From assembly GCA_958510875.1 (NCBI GenBank), contig OY294067.1:108867568-108931567 (forward strand): a DNA stretch of 64,000 bases, written 5' to 3'. Below are positions 9,381-21,571 of the stretch, one piece after another; within the stretch, counting starts at the first letter, position 1, and every line of letters starts with the position of its first letter. The notes below the pieces were generated by a model. The model was not told the origin of the DNA and made no database searches. It worked only from the letters and a program-made list of their open reading frames with translations. The translations under genes were made by a program, and so were the position numbers. Source of the stretch: Endomychus coccineus (lineage: Eukaryota; Arthropoda; Insecta; Coleoptera; Endomychidae).

Positions 9381-12300
9381 ATAAAAGGGGATCATACGAT
9401 TCTGTCGAAAACTTTCAATCATCACTCCCCTTAGGGTAGAGGAGGGGGTCAACTTAAAAGTATTAAATGAGAATCCCTATTTATTATTGTAGATTCTGAT
9501 AGATCGTAACAACAAAGTAGGGTTGAGATGGGGAGAATTAATTTGCCAAAATTGAGTCTAACAAAGAGGTTCAGTGATTTATTTCGAGATTTTACTCATC
9601 TTCCACCCCACTCCTGCTGGGGCAGAGTGGCTGCATTCGCCACAGTTGAATGTACATTCAAAATTATTCATCGATTGTCTCCATCATATCTACGTTTTGT
9701 CAATTCTAGGGAGGATCTATCAGGAGTAGATTTTTTTAAATAAACTGTACTTAATTTTGAGAATCTATCAGAATCTGCAATGAAAAGTTGGGGTTCCCAT
9801 TTAATATTGTGAAGTTGATGACCCCATTCCTCACCTCAAGGGAAGTGGTGATGAACAGAATCGGATTGTCTCCTCGCAACCATGAAACTTTTATCACGAA
9901 TAATATTTTTTCACCCTATGCAAATTCTTCGAGATATTATTCAAAGGGCGAAGCTATTCATAAATAACAGAACGAATAAGCTGATTTGTACGGTAATTCG
10001 TGCGTAATAGATCTAGCATCTTGCGTCTTGCGTTATCAACGTCTCCGTGTTATCGTCTGTGCTTATTAGCTTTTTTTACACTGTAAATAAGAAACAATCA
10101 CCCTTATCGAATGAAAGTTTGGACCTTTCATATATCAGGTAGCATCAGCTGACAAGTTTCTCGCAGATGGGTCATCCGCTATATTCGCTAGCTTTCAATA
10201 ACTGACATAATAAATTACAGTTAAACAAGTGAACTTCATATCATGCCATTGGAAGTTCATTTGAATATGTGTTTTACACTATATGTAATAATATAATCTT
10301 TCGCTATCCGGTGATCTGTCAAAATCATTGACGTGAAGGACTGTATTGTCAACTTTACTTTCATAAAGCCACAGAGTAGTTGATTTAATGTAATTAAAAT
10401 TATTATTATAAAGTAAGTATTGTACATTACTAACGATTTTGGGATTACCTCTATGACGAGGAACACAAAAATGTAAAAGCATTTTTTGTTTGAAAATTAA
10501 TTTAGTAGTGATTTATAACCGGAAAACCCTGATCAATGGTAGTGGAAAACACCAAACCAACTTAACACTAACTCTGATGGAAATACAATAAGTTGGCGGG
10601 AACCCGCGAGCCTCTTTGTTTAGTGAAAAATTAAAATTTTCATATTTAAATAATATGTTTATGTTAATTGGTGGTTCAGTGTTTTTTGCTCTATAAAATC
10701 ATAATTTCATGTCATCCGACATAATTTGGATTGTCGACTTTCAGGGATAGCGATTCTTGATGAATCTTTTACCGTCTCCGGATGGATTGCATGTCGTTGT
10801 GACACTATTATACAACAACGTTTGGTCGACTATTGTAAGCTACGTAGTTTCCACCTTCCCTTGATTCTAAATTAATTAAAAAGATGAATTTACCCAAGTT
10901 ACTGATATTTTCCTAGCTAGCTCAAATTTGTGGTTGTTCGGCCCTTTCCGTTAACAATGATGATACTTGCCCCATAACTTTTTAAACAACAAACCCTGGG
11001 CGCCACCACGAGAAAAAAGAAGAATTACAGGCTGTTATAAATAGAGAAATAAGCATCATTGAATTAGTAGTAAGTAAAGAGGAAAAGAAACAAAGCATAT
11101 AAAAACAATAACAAATATATTCAAATATTGATGAACAATAGCAAATCGTTTAACAAACTCGCATGCTCTTTCGGAGCACCGATATAAAATTGAAACAGTT
11201 ATGAATGAAGGTAATCAATCTACTTTCACTCAGCGATTACGACCAGCATCTAATTCATCATGGTAATGAAAGTTGCAACAATGTGATATTAAAATTACTC
11301 CCCTGTGTATCTCCTGTGGTCCTGATGGTTACTCCGCGAGGTCTCTAGTAGTGTATTGGATCCAATATGCTCCTATCGAAAAAGAAAACTACACGAGTAG
11401 GATGTCCACAAGAGAGGTAAGATTTAATATGTGCTATAACTCAGTAGTGACGCTGAGAATAGCTGAGTTAAGCAGGAAAAATATTAAATAGGTGAAGCCA
11501 AGATAAATTATAATACCAATTACAGATTAAATTAATATATGACAATTATTCAGAATTTATTACGATTATAATGAAATGAATTTAAACAAGGTTTGAAATA
11601 ATGAATTTAATTTGAAAATAAAATATGAGATTTATGGTTCATTGATTCCTAGAACCACGTGGGTGGATTCCGTATTATTAGGCCTCTTTAGTACGATTTA
11701 CGGGATAGTTCAACATGTCTCACGTTATCTCTATAATCGAAGGTATATTGAAACAGGGTTCGTGGAATTATGGTTATGGAGTGGTTAGTTCTGGCCCACC
11801 TCTATATGTTTCATACCTTTTCACAGATGTTCGTTTTATGAGGAGTTCAATGCAAATACATATACGATATAATAAACCCACGTGCATTCAGAAAATGATG
11901 GAATCAAATGATTTCGCCAATTGAATAAATGATATCAGGTTAAAATAGGTAAAATTACAATGTTCTATAATAAAGAGATCTTGGTGCCTGTTGCAAGATC
12001 AGTAAAAAACAATCAAAGTTCTGTATATATCAGAGTAAGCCTGATTGTGAATGAAATTGGAAAAATTCAATGCTGCTCTAAAAACAGTTTAATGGATAAC
12101 TTTGATTAAGACCTACCTTGTATTAACAGTCACACCTCTAAGATCCTTAGTTTTCATCCGCAACCGGTTTTATTCAGATTCTCCCTTCCTAATTAATAAC
12201 TCGGATGTGGGGGTTACAATATAGTGTTCGTTCAATCCGCTCCGCATTATTTAAATACAGTTAACTATATCATTCAAGATAGAGTTTTTCAAGTGGGAGG

Positions 12301-12600
12301 AAGTTCAAGGATATATATTCGTATTTTTATAGGGTTCTATCATGAATAATGATATGTGACGATCTACTCAAAAGTCGGATCGTTACACTATTACAGGCGG
12401 TGTTCTCAGAGCAGTAGGCTTGTGGTTATGATGAGTTTCGAGAGAATTATTTGTGAAGTATAACGATGTTTGGTCAATTATAAATATATATTATTGAATA
12501 TCATTTTTCTTGAAAACTGTTGGTTTCAAACATGTTTAAACATAACATTTTCAGAAATACATATAATAAATTCTAATAAATGTTATGTTTATGGCATATT
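9381..12600. other. Unassigned intergenic stretch
   Basis: The stretch is AT-rich. A 71-codon frame at 9528-9743 begins MGRINLPKLSLTKRFSDLF but has no relative I recognise, no clear promoter and no homologue in the window; it may be a mobile-element scrap. The region 10500-12600 shows no convincing exon, RNA or repeat. Confidence 0.35.
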
Positions 12601-12639
12601 CTGGATTCTGGATTGAGTAAGGAAAGGACATATTGGTCA

Positions 12640-13360
12640 GAGTACTTAATCTTTATTAGGACCATGGTATCCACCATAGGGAACAGTTTATTTCCAGATG
12701 TACAACAAACCTAACATTACATTTTAAGTTCAAATCAAATGCTCGAAATGGCTTCCCTGTGCTTCAATACATGCTCTAAATCACCTTCGCATATTTTTCC
12801 TGACTTTCTGGAATATTTGAAGTCTTTGGCATTTTGCTTCACAAGCATTGGTAACACGTTTCAATAATGTGGCTTCATTCGCCATGGGAGTGGAATACAC
12901 CAGTTGCTTTAGATGTCCTCAAAGGTAGAAATCGCAGGGATTTTAGTTAGGTGTTAGGTGATAATTTCTTACATTTTGATTAAAATGAGCAGATGCTCCG
13001 TCGTGCATAATCCATGAATGTTGCCTAATATTAAGAGAGAAATTTTTTAGTAGGTTGGGTAAATTGTCCTGTAACAAATGCAGGTAAATTTGTTCATCTA
13101 ATATTTTGGGTAAAATAAAGGGTACAACCAAATAATTTTGAACTACTCCTGGCAAAACATTGATTGAAATCTGTTGTTGGTGTCGCGATTGATGAATAAT
13201 ATGTGGATTTTCATCCGTCCAGTAATGTTCATTGTGGAAATTAAAAATTTCATTTCTGGTAAATGAAGCTTCGGCCGTAAACAAAATAAACGAAATAAAT
13301 TGTCGATCTTCTGCATTTCTTTGTTTTAACCATTGGCAATAATACAATCTGGCTAAAAAT
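12640..13360 (-). pseudogene. Tc1/mariner-family transposase remnant
   Basis: The minus-strand frame 13347-12943 has FISFILFTAEASFTRNEIFN (the usual first catalytic Asp is Ala here), HNEHYWTDENPH, and WIMHDGASAHFNQNVRN with the second catalytic Asp. The C-terminal third continues in degraded form to about 12720. This is the mariner/IS630 DDE fold common in insects. A shift near 12950 and the loss of the third catalytic residue in context make it dead. Terminal repeats were not identified. Confidence 0.78.
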
Positions 13361-14318
13361 TCTGTTACAGAAATGGCTCTGTAAATGGTGAGGATAAGAA
13401 ATTTATGACGTTTACAACTAGATTACTATTTTTCAATTCTGAAAACAGTTTATTGTACCGATTAATGTAATACTTTTTATTTCGAAAACGATGCATCAGA
13501 ACAAAAAAGTCCGAGGGGCATTTTTTAAGTAAAATTAATTGAAATCAACTTTAAGAAAGCTACCCTCATTTTAGCAAATATCAGTGGCATACAGTTTTTT
13601 TCTTTAAGCATAAAGACTTGCCAGCACGAACGCCACTGATGTAAGTGCTTCAGAAAACAATGTTGTACATGTAAATGTGACGTTTAATGTACATTTGCGA
13701 GTACCAAAACTCATCCCAAGATCTCAACGGGAAAACCTTTAACACCCCCGTATCATGAAAACCAAGCATTTCCAGACCCATGTCTATATGAATTTTTTCG
13801 TATTTTAGATGTAGAATCTGCTCTCGAATTTTCCTCACAACATTCTGTAACATCCTCTATATATCTGTAGAAAAATGCTTTCCTAGCAATATATAGAACT
13901 ATATCACACTTCCGTTTGAGTCTTGCCGCCTTCAAATGCCAACCTTCACGTGTTTGTTTCCGTTTACATGATCTTGGCGCTTTTCAAAAATTTTAGTTGT
14001 TTCGCATTTTGTGGGAATTAAATAATTTCAAATTGAATATTTTGTTACTTCTATATTAAAAAAATTAAACATTTCATAGAAAGTGTGAGAAAAAATCCAA
14101 ATATAATGATGGAATGCGATATAACAGATGGTATATTTTAATCGAGTTGACCGGTACTGGATGGAACATATAAAGTTTTTTATTTTGATGGTACGTGTTT
14201 ATTTATTTAATTTGTACAAAAATAGGTATAACATATACATACAAAATTATTTCGTCATTCATCTTTTATTTTTGTCTTCAAATATTTATTATTATTATTA
14301 TGGAGGCATTGATGTTAC
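13361..14318. other. Unassigned; two short minus-strand frames
   Basis: Overlapping minus-strand frames at 13935-13650 read KAARLKRKCDIVLYIARKAF and ending SWDEFWYSQMYIK. They look like one ancient frame with a shift, but I do not recognise the family. The rest is AT-rich with no signal. Confidence 0.3.
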
Positions 14319-14560
14319 ATAATGCCTGAACCTGTTCGGATGCCCTAAGCACCCCGTGTCACGTGACACCTAGTGGAGCAGTTTCCACTCACCAGTGTTC
14401 ACTCATCTGCCGAAGGACGGTTCCCACTCGAGAGTGTTTACTCAGCTACCAAAGGGCGGTTCCCATTTGACATATTTCATCATGCTCCCCCAGGTGACCG
14501 AGCCCTGAAGACGTGAACATCGTCCTCGTGATATTTTTTTTTAACGTCCGCCCATTATCG
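14319..14560 (+). repeat. LINE leader-like repeat with about 44-bp internal units
   Basis: The block contains two to three degenerate copies of a unit with cggttcccactcgagagtg and tttactcagctaccaaaggg (about 14366-14475). A diverged relative occurs at 53395-53560 (ggagcggttcacactcaagatcttgag). Such direct repeats resemble 5' leader repeats of insect R1/Loa-type LINEs, but no ORF follows here. Confidence 0.5.
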
Positions 14561-15780
14561 ACTCCAGGTGCCTCCTGGCTCGTTTGGAAAATTTCGCCGA
14601 ATCATCACTATTTTCAAGTTTTTTTAACCGGCGGTGACATCGTACAGCACACGGGACACACTGTTCTACTTCTCATCTGAAGGTGAGTACGGTTAGATAT
14701 TATGTTGCCCAATGAATATCGCCGCCTTTTGCCTGTGAAAACATCTCAGCCGTCATCCAGGTAGGAAACCGGGTTGCCAGAGTACGTAGTCACCGTACTT
14801 ACCACTACACTACCAAAGGCGGTAAATATCTAAGTAAATACATAAAAAGTATAAATATTGAATATTTGGAAGAGTCGAAAGCAAGAGACTTATTCAGACA
14901 ATAATTACTAAGTAAACCAAAGGAAGGTACGGCGTTAAAACATTCTTTTCCAAGAGTGTGTGACCAAACTAGTACCTTACTCTGCCAGAGCATTTACAAA
15001 TAAGATTCCACCGACAGATTTTTAAAACTGTGATGAAGGTCCGTGAAACAAACGTGCAACATAAGACTCAAAATCCTGTTTTCTTACATAGCACAATACA
15101 GAAAACGTGTTGCATATTCATCAGACTCAAGTGCTTAGTGTATTGAAAATTATGAACTGCGTTGTTCTCTCAATACTATCCTCTCCTCGATTCTGCCACA
15201 AGATGATGCCTCTTCATATGACCAATACTAACAATATTGCCTTTGCATGAACAAAGCACAAACCAGTATGAACATCTGAGAAGTTACTCAACAACAGACA
15301 ACATACACTGATATGTAATTTTAATTTCATAATAATGATCTACCTAAGCCAGTTTTTTCTAAATAATGGTTGCCTATTTTGAAACTGGTAAGTATACATA
15401 CACATGCAAATTTGTATACCTACCTTAAAGTAACTGCTAGTCGCTCTAACGAATTAAGTCATCATCTTTTATTGAATCATTATAAAATTTATTAATGTGA
15501 ATTCGAATATAATTTGTGGATCTTTCGTCACTCAAGTCATTTAAATGTGTAACTTAGCTTGTTGTTTTCAAAATTTGATATGATCAGACAACCAGTGTTT
15601 TTGTTCAGTAGCAATCATCGCCAAAGCATCTTTTGATGAAACATCAATTGTATCTAGCAATAGCATGACATTAATAAAGTTATTTGACATATTGAAAAAT
15701 ATGCCACATACACATAAACTATAGATCAGCTTATTGAATATAAAAATTCAATATCCTAGTCCGCTGCGCTTATAATACAA
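14561..15780. other. Unassigned intergenic stretch
   Basis: No supported gene, RNA or clear repeat. Short open frames (for example minus strand near 14805-14993) lack features that would separate them from chance. Confidence 0.35.
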
Positions 15781-16095
15781 TATCAAATTTTCCCATCGCT
15801 CATCGTCGGTTGCCGGCTTTAGGCTGATATTGAGTAGTTTATATAGTCAAGGCTCATCTATTTTCCTTTTTTGATAGAGTGGTCTCCACACCAACGATTA
15901 TTTTGAGGTCTCCTTTCATTAGATTAGATAAGATATAACCGTCTGAAAATTCTCTATTAGCAAGATGGTTAAGTCATCCGCGTATCTTATGGTATTGAAT
16001 TCCGCGTCACTTACACGTGGCTGAAGATCGTTCACCAGGCATGATAATACTTCGCCCTGTGGGCAGCTTCTGTACGAAGAATTCTATACACTTAC
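15780..16095 (-). pseudogene. Reverse transcriptase core fragment (LINE)
   Basis: Minus-strand translation gives CPQGEVLSCLVNDL (motif B-like PQG) followed by DAEFNTIRYADDLTILLIEN, which carries the intact Y-A-D-D catalytic box near 15975-16010. Surrounding frames are broken. The order and spacing match a non-LTR reverse transcriptase. Too little is left to assign a clade. Confidence 0.72.
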
Positions 16096-16900
16096 AGGGA
16101 CTACTCTTTGTTCAAGCATAACCCAACAGTCCAACGTGGCGGAACAAATGCCTTGTATCAGTAATCGAAAAATAAAAATTATAATTCATGGTCCTCAAGG
16201 ACTGGGTTTGCTTCACTTCGGAGAAAATCCATATAAAATATTTTGGGCTACCACAATAAGTTGGAAATGAAATTGTTATCACAATATTTTGTTTCCCGCT
16301 AAGTTGTAACATTTCCAGACAATATGCTCAGCAACATTCCTATTATTTCAACACCTACTATGACTTCTTGTACTGTAGTACATTCTTGAATCGTTATGTA
16401 CATTGTTAGAGATTGAGCATCCATTTAATATGTGTAAATAACTATTATTAGATTTTCTTTTCCTGGTTGGTTTTGTCTACTATAAACAGTGCGCTTTTTA
16501 TGAAATTATGACCTTTGGTCCATTGCAAATAAGTAAACAGAAGGATAGACGCACAAACATGGTCAATTCAAATCATATATCGGAAAAATCATCAATAAGC
16601 CTTAATTTGTATGGCATGTAAACACAAGATTTTGCAATAAATTCACTATCCCTCGGTTCCTTTGAGTCTAACAATGTCACTTTTTATCAATATTTTACGT
16701 AACATGAGTAACTCAGAATGACTCACTCATAAAAGATTGTTAAAATCTTTTCAAATATCGATAAATAAGAGATAACTTTGTCTCACCTAATCGGTACCTA
16801 TTGAGTGCATCATTCATCTATGATACCCATTATCCTGTGCAGATAAATGTTCCTAATTAACATGGGTAAGTGATGCTATTTGTTTCTCTAATATAAGTAA
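16096..16900. other. Intergenic, upstream of gene A
   Basis: No coding or repeat feature supported; this is the likely upstream regulatory region of gene A. Confidence 0.35.
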
Positions 16901-16908
16901 TATATAAA
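16901..16908 (+). promoter_or_regulatory. TATA box of gene A
   Basis: TATATAAA lies 35-42 bp upstream of the gene A start codon. With the usual 25-30 bp spacing, transcription would begin near 16932-16938 (within attcatagta), giving a leader of only about 5-11 nt. Confidence 0.45.
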
Positions 16909-16942
16909 TACTAAAGTTTAAAGTTCATGCATTCATAGTAAG

Positions 16943-17022
16943 ATGGTTGCTAAAGATTTTAGGACTGCTTTTTGTAGGGTAGTGGATCGTTATAAAGAGT
17001 TTTTATGCATTTTAATCAAATT
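16943..17022 (+). CDS. Gene A exon 1 (unknown hydrophobic/acidic-tail protein)
   Basis: First exon of a three-exon gene (16943-17022, 18064-18222, 21572-22397; about 354 aa). ATG follows a TATA box, and 26 codons plus two bases end at TT|GTAAGT. It encodes a short N-terminus (MVAKDFRTAFCRVVDRYKEF) leading into hydrophobic residues that continue in exon 2. It does not look like a cleavable signal peptide, because the hydrophobic part is long, aromatic and preceded by about 20 polar residues. All three exons join in phase 2 without stops. I do not recognise the family. Gene B has the same exon layout. The function is unknown; a membrane- or lipid-surface-anchored protein with a disordered tail is the simplest reading. 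Confidence 0.75.
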
Positions 17023-18063
17023 GTAAGTATAATTTCTTTTATAAATTTCCCCAATACTATTCAAGTTGAAGCTTTATATTTCCAAATCCTCAACTTCGGG
17101 TTGACAGAACACATCCATACAGATTTCGATGATGAATCTAAACTAATTACATATTTTGAACAGACATTGTTCTATCAAATTTATTCCGACGATATTCAAA
17201 ATTGAAAAAAACCGTAATTGCTATAGTCACCTATATTTCTTTGGAATTATTCACCATGAAACTTTATTTGTTCATTTATTTCCGAAAGGATTAAATGAAA
17301 CCGATGATTCCCTTTTGAATTTTTGTTTCAATTTTGAATTGCTAATAATTGTTATATTCCTGTAGCAATTTGCCAAATCAAAATTGGAAGATGATAAACT
17401 TTCCAATTTCAATAGATTCCTTACGACATTATTCTGCAAATTTTATTTAGTTATGGATGCTTCTTTCCGGTTAGCTGAATGTCTTTTATTAAATTTCAAT
17501 AAATTTTTTTGTAAGAATCCTGGTTTCGAACTTCCGACGGTCTGACACAATCAATATCCCTTATCACTAACTGTCTATCGTAATCCATATTATTATTGAC
17601 CTATATCAATGTTGGGAATCCATAGTCCAAGGATAACTGACAAGCTGTAAATATTGACAAAGTAGTTATATTCAAGAATTACTTCCTCCTGCTAGACTTC
17701 TCCTGGTCACCAAAGTGAGTTAACTGGATTCCTTAGTTTAATTTTGGGTATCACCTTAATTTCACTAAAATGTCAGTTAACAGGAAATAAACATCAAATT
17801 CATTTGAAATAAGAATATGGAAAACTGTTCCTCTGAATATCGTTAATCCTAATATATTCGATGATAATTGGGCACCTTTAGTCTCTAAGTTTATATATAA
17901 TTTTCCAGGTCTCCGTTCCGTCGACATCAGCAGAATTGGTTTAAGATCTCTTGTTTATGATTTAAAACTGAATATTCTCTCTTCTTTCATTATTCTATTA
18001 CGTTAATTTCTTAACCATTTATGCTAAATATTTTTATAGGATTATGTATTAATTTATTTGTAG

Positions 18064-18222
18064 TTGGCTCTTTTGGTTATGTATCTGGTACCCTTTTCCA
18101 TTCATATTTATCTATAAAATATTCAAGAAACATGTGAAGTATTGCAACAAACACAAAGGCAAATCATTCCTCAGCAGAGCATGGACAGACCTAGTAGACT
18201 TCTTTCTCTATTCAATAGCTAA
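18064..18222 (+). CDS. Gene A exon 2 (hydrophobic segment)
   Basis: Acceptor tatttgtag, exon of 159 bp (phase 2 on both sides), donor AA|GTAAGT. The product starts with about 17 almost entirely aromatic or aliphatic residues (WLFWLCIWYPFPFIFIY), then a basic patch (KIFKKHVKYCNKHKGK) and SFLSRAWTDLVDFFLYSIAK, an amphipathic helix-like end. The hydrophobic run with a central Pro could be a membrane hairpin or one membrane pass. The SFLxRxW core and the length are matched by exon 2 of gene B (53 and 54 residues), the strongest evidence that the two genes are paralogues. Confidence 0.75.
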
Positions 18223-18449
18223 GTAAGTATAAATTTAATTTGTAATAATGATTAATTCAAGATGAGGTGCAGATTCATATTAATCTCAATTGCAGTACAA
18301 TTAAATTAGATAATCCGACTAGTCTCGGAGTAAAATAATACATACCTTATTTTACAGTCAAGGCACATTCTTATTTAGAAATGATTCAGTTCATTTTGAT
18401 TCTAGTTTGAATATAGCGACAAATTTCGGTTCATTTCATACAATTCTAA

Positions 18450-19775
18450 TTTGCGTGCAACTCCGATCGACTCCGGGTTTTTTGCAAAATGTTCCTGGAC
18501 GGATTCACAACATTCCCGAAGAAAAACTAATACGTGCTTTTCCATTTTTCAATTTATTGGCCAGTTATTGGCCAAAACGCGAAAATTTTGCAATTTTCAA
18601 CGAAAATGGCTAGAAAACTGTACTCAGGGGTTTTCGAGGTCGCTGATTACCATCCAGATTCAATACTTTTATTATAATGGAGTAGTATGTATGTATGGTT
18701 GTAATTTTGTAGGGAAAAATTCAATTTGACTATTGTTATATGAATTTCCGGTGTTGTTAATAATGGTTCTGGATTTGAGTATATTACCAACAACTTGGCT
18801 ACATTGTCGTGAAAATGTGATTCAATATTCACTGTTAAATGTTATCAAAAAAATTTTGTAATCTTACTATTTCGATGCTTTCATCAGTATATTTGATGAC
18901 TTGGAAAAATTTGGAGGATACTATACTCATAAATGATTGATCCGTAAGAATGATTTTTTATTGAGGACTGGCCAATAATTAAAAACAAACAAATTTTGTA
19001 AGTAATACAGAAGGAATAACATAAACAGACATGTGAAAAGTTTTAAACTAATTTTTTACTTATTATCATTAACATATATTGAAATTTTGGTAATATAAAA
19101 TATAAATATAATATAAAAATATTTTAGTCTTTTGAAAAATTAACTTAAACGTAATATCCAATCAAATAATAAGTAACCTAAAAAATATGTATACATAATT
19201 TTGCAATAAATAGAATATTATTTTTTAATACTATATTTACAATATTTTACAAACGATTTTTCCATATGACTAACCATTTATATTAATTATTCGTTTTCCT
19301 GATTTTCATCTTAATCATCATTAAAATTAGAATCGGTACAAAAATTTAAATCTACATTTGCAACGTTCACAGTCTCATATAAATCATCTACCAGTCACCT
19401 CGAAAACCCCCAAGTACAGTTTTCTAGCCATTTTCGTTGAAATTTCCGCGTTTTGTCCATCAACATTGGCCAATAACTGGACAATAAATCGAAAAATGGA
19501 AAATCCGACTTCGGAATCGTGATCAGAGACCTCGAAAACCCACGAGTACAGTTTTCTAGCCATTTTCGTTGAAATTTTCAAAATTTACGCGTGTTGCCCA
19601 TCAACATTGGCCAATAACTAGCCAATAAATTGAAAAATGAGAAAGCACATATTACTTTTCTTTCGGGAATGTTGTAAATCTGTTCAGGAACATTTTGCAA
19701 AAAACCCGGAGTCGATCGGAGTTTCCCGCAAATTTTCACGGCTTTTATACTTTTTTCGTCTAATTTGACTTCCAT
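18450..19775. repeat. Inverted-repeat element in gene A intron 2
   Basis: The left arm (about 18455-18660: aactccgatcgactccggg, tgcaaaatgttcctgg, ttggccagttattggcc, gaaaatggctagaaaactg) reappears as reverse complement at about 19500-19735, and a second copy of the inner module lies at 19390-19500. The shared gttttcgaggtcgctgatta relates it to the modules of the 4789-5799 palindrome. The roughly 700 bp between the arms is AT-rich. Non-coding, non-autonomous element. Confidence 0.75.
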
Positions 19776-20251
19776 TTTTGAGGAAACAATAATTTGATTC
19801 CATAATTATTGTTGATGCTCTGAATTTCAATCAATAATATATTGGTTTTCGAACAGACCAATGATTTAGAAGCCTTACAATTCTATGAAATTTAGTAACA
19901 ATGATAAAAGTTTCCATTTCTAGGATTGTTTTCAATATTTCATAGTTCAAGACTATAAAAATTGGTACAAAGGATAGATTAAGATGCGCCCGTGTTTTAC
20001 AGCAATCGTTGTTGGTTCAGTGTAGGTTTTCATAGTGAATATTGGTCCAAATGGTTGAATAAGTTGTGTCAACTATAGATGCAAAAAAGTTATATTAATG
20101 TTATTTTCGATTTTTCTTTTGCATTGAAACTTCTTTCATTGTGTGGTGGCAAAAAAATCGTAATTCAATATCTGATTGAACTTATAGGAATTTCATCGGT
20201 TATTCGCAAGGGAGATGATCATTTATTTTGAATAAATTTACATTTAGTAAA

Positions 20252-21299
20252 AGCCGAAGCACTAGAATTTTTAATGAACCACTATTTACCATTTACAAAT
20301 ACAGACTGAAATTCATTATTTAAAAACACAAAAATGTACAATAATGCTAATCTTGTAAGTAAGTAATTCAACAAAATAATATGCTATTTGATAATATCAT
20401 TAATCCACTGATATTTTGTAAGCAAATAATCCTAACACCATATATTCATAAAAATTTATGCGAGTCATCAACTCCAACCGCAGTTTCTCCATTCACTTGT
20501 TATATTGAAAGATTATAATATAATTGAAACTGAAGCAAAAATTGTGGAATAATCAAATTTCATATTCTTTATAATTTCTATATCGAAATGAGGGGGTTGA
20601 AAAAAGCAGAATAATTGAAAATAATGCTCAACCTGACATCTTTGTGATTGCAAAATTATCATATGGTGGATAATATATTTTCATGGGAATTATCTTCATT
20701 CCTAATTATTATCCATTAAAAATATTATGAAAGAGCTAAGGACTTGGTAGCTGAAAGGTTTTTGGTAGTTTAATTAGCCGAAGCACTAGAATTTTTAATG
20801 AACCACTATTTACCATTTACAAATACAGACTGAAATTCATTATTTAAAAACACAAAAATGTACAATAATGCTAATCTTGTAAGTAAGTAATTCAACAAAA
20901 TAATATGCTATTTGATAATATCATTAATCCACTGATATTTTGTAAGCAAATAATCCTAACACCATATATTCATAAAAATGTATGCGAGTCATCAACTCCA
21001 ACCGCAGTTTCTCCATTCACTTGTTATATTGAAAGATTATAATATAATTGAAACTGAAGCAAAAATTGTGGAATAATCAAATTTCATATTCTTTATAATT
21101 TCTATATCGAAATGAGGGGGTTGAAAAAAGCAGAATAATTGAAAATAATGCTCAACCTGACATCTTTGTGATTGCAAAATTATCATATGGTGGATAATAT
21201 ATTTTCATGGGAATTATCTTCATTCCTAATTATTATCCATTAAAAATATTATGAAAGAGCTAAGGACTTGGTAGCTGAAAGGTTTTTGGTAGTTTAATT
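20252..21299 (+). repeat. 524-bp tandem duplication, near-identical copies
   Basis: 20252-20775 and 20776-21299 are the same sequence in direct tandem. By eye I see one difference (aaaatttatgcg against aaaatgtatgcg, near 20456 and 20980). They lie inside the last intron of gene A and contain no coding sequence. The identity implies a very recent duplication, or a haplotype or assembly artefact. Confidence 0.93.
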
Positions 21300-21571
21300 A
21301 GTATTTTTAGTGGATAGGGTTCATTTAAAATTGTAACTAGATTGATTTTGAAGTTTATCAGGTTAATAGAACCAGCTCACACGAATAAGCTAGAATACAT
21401 GGGGCATCAGATATGGAAATGTATATTCTCTGGAACAGCTTATTCTACGTTTTTATGAATGAAAATAAAAATAAAAAAGGTTTTGGAAACTAGATGAGCG
21501 ATGTTTACGGTTTTAAACAAATTCGCTTAAGATATATGCCAGATAACAATATTGACATTAAACATTTTCAG

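Noticed and set aside
20252..21299. Direct repeat as a possible LTR pair or CRISPR-like array
   Set aside because: The copies are immediately adjacent with no internal region, lack TG..CA ends, and are far too long for CRISPR repeats; it is a simple tandem duplication.
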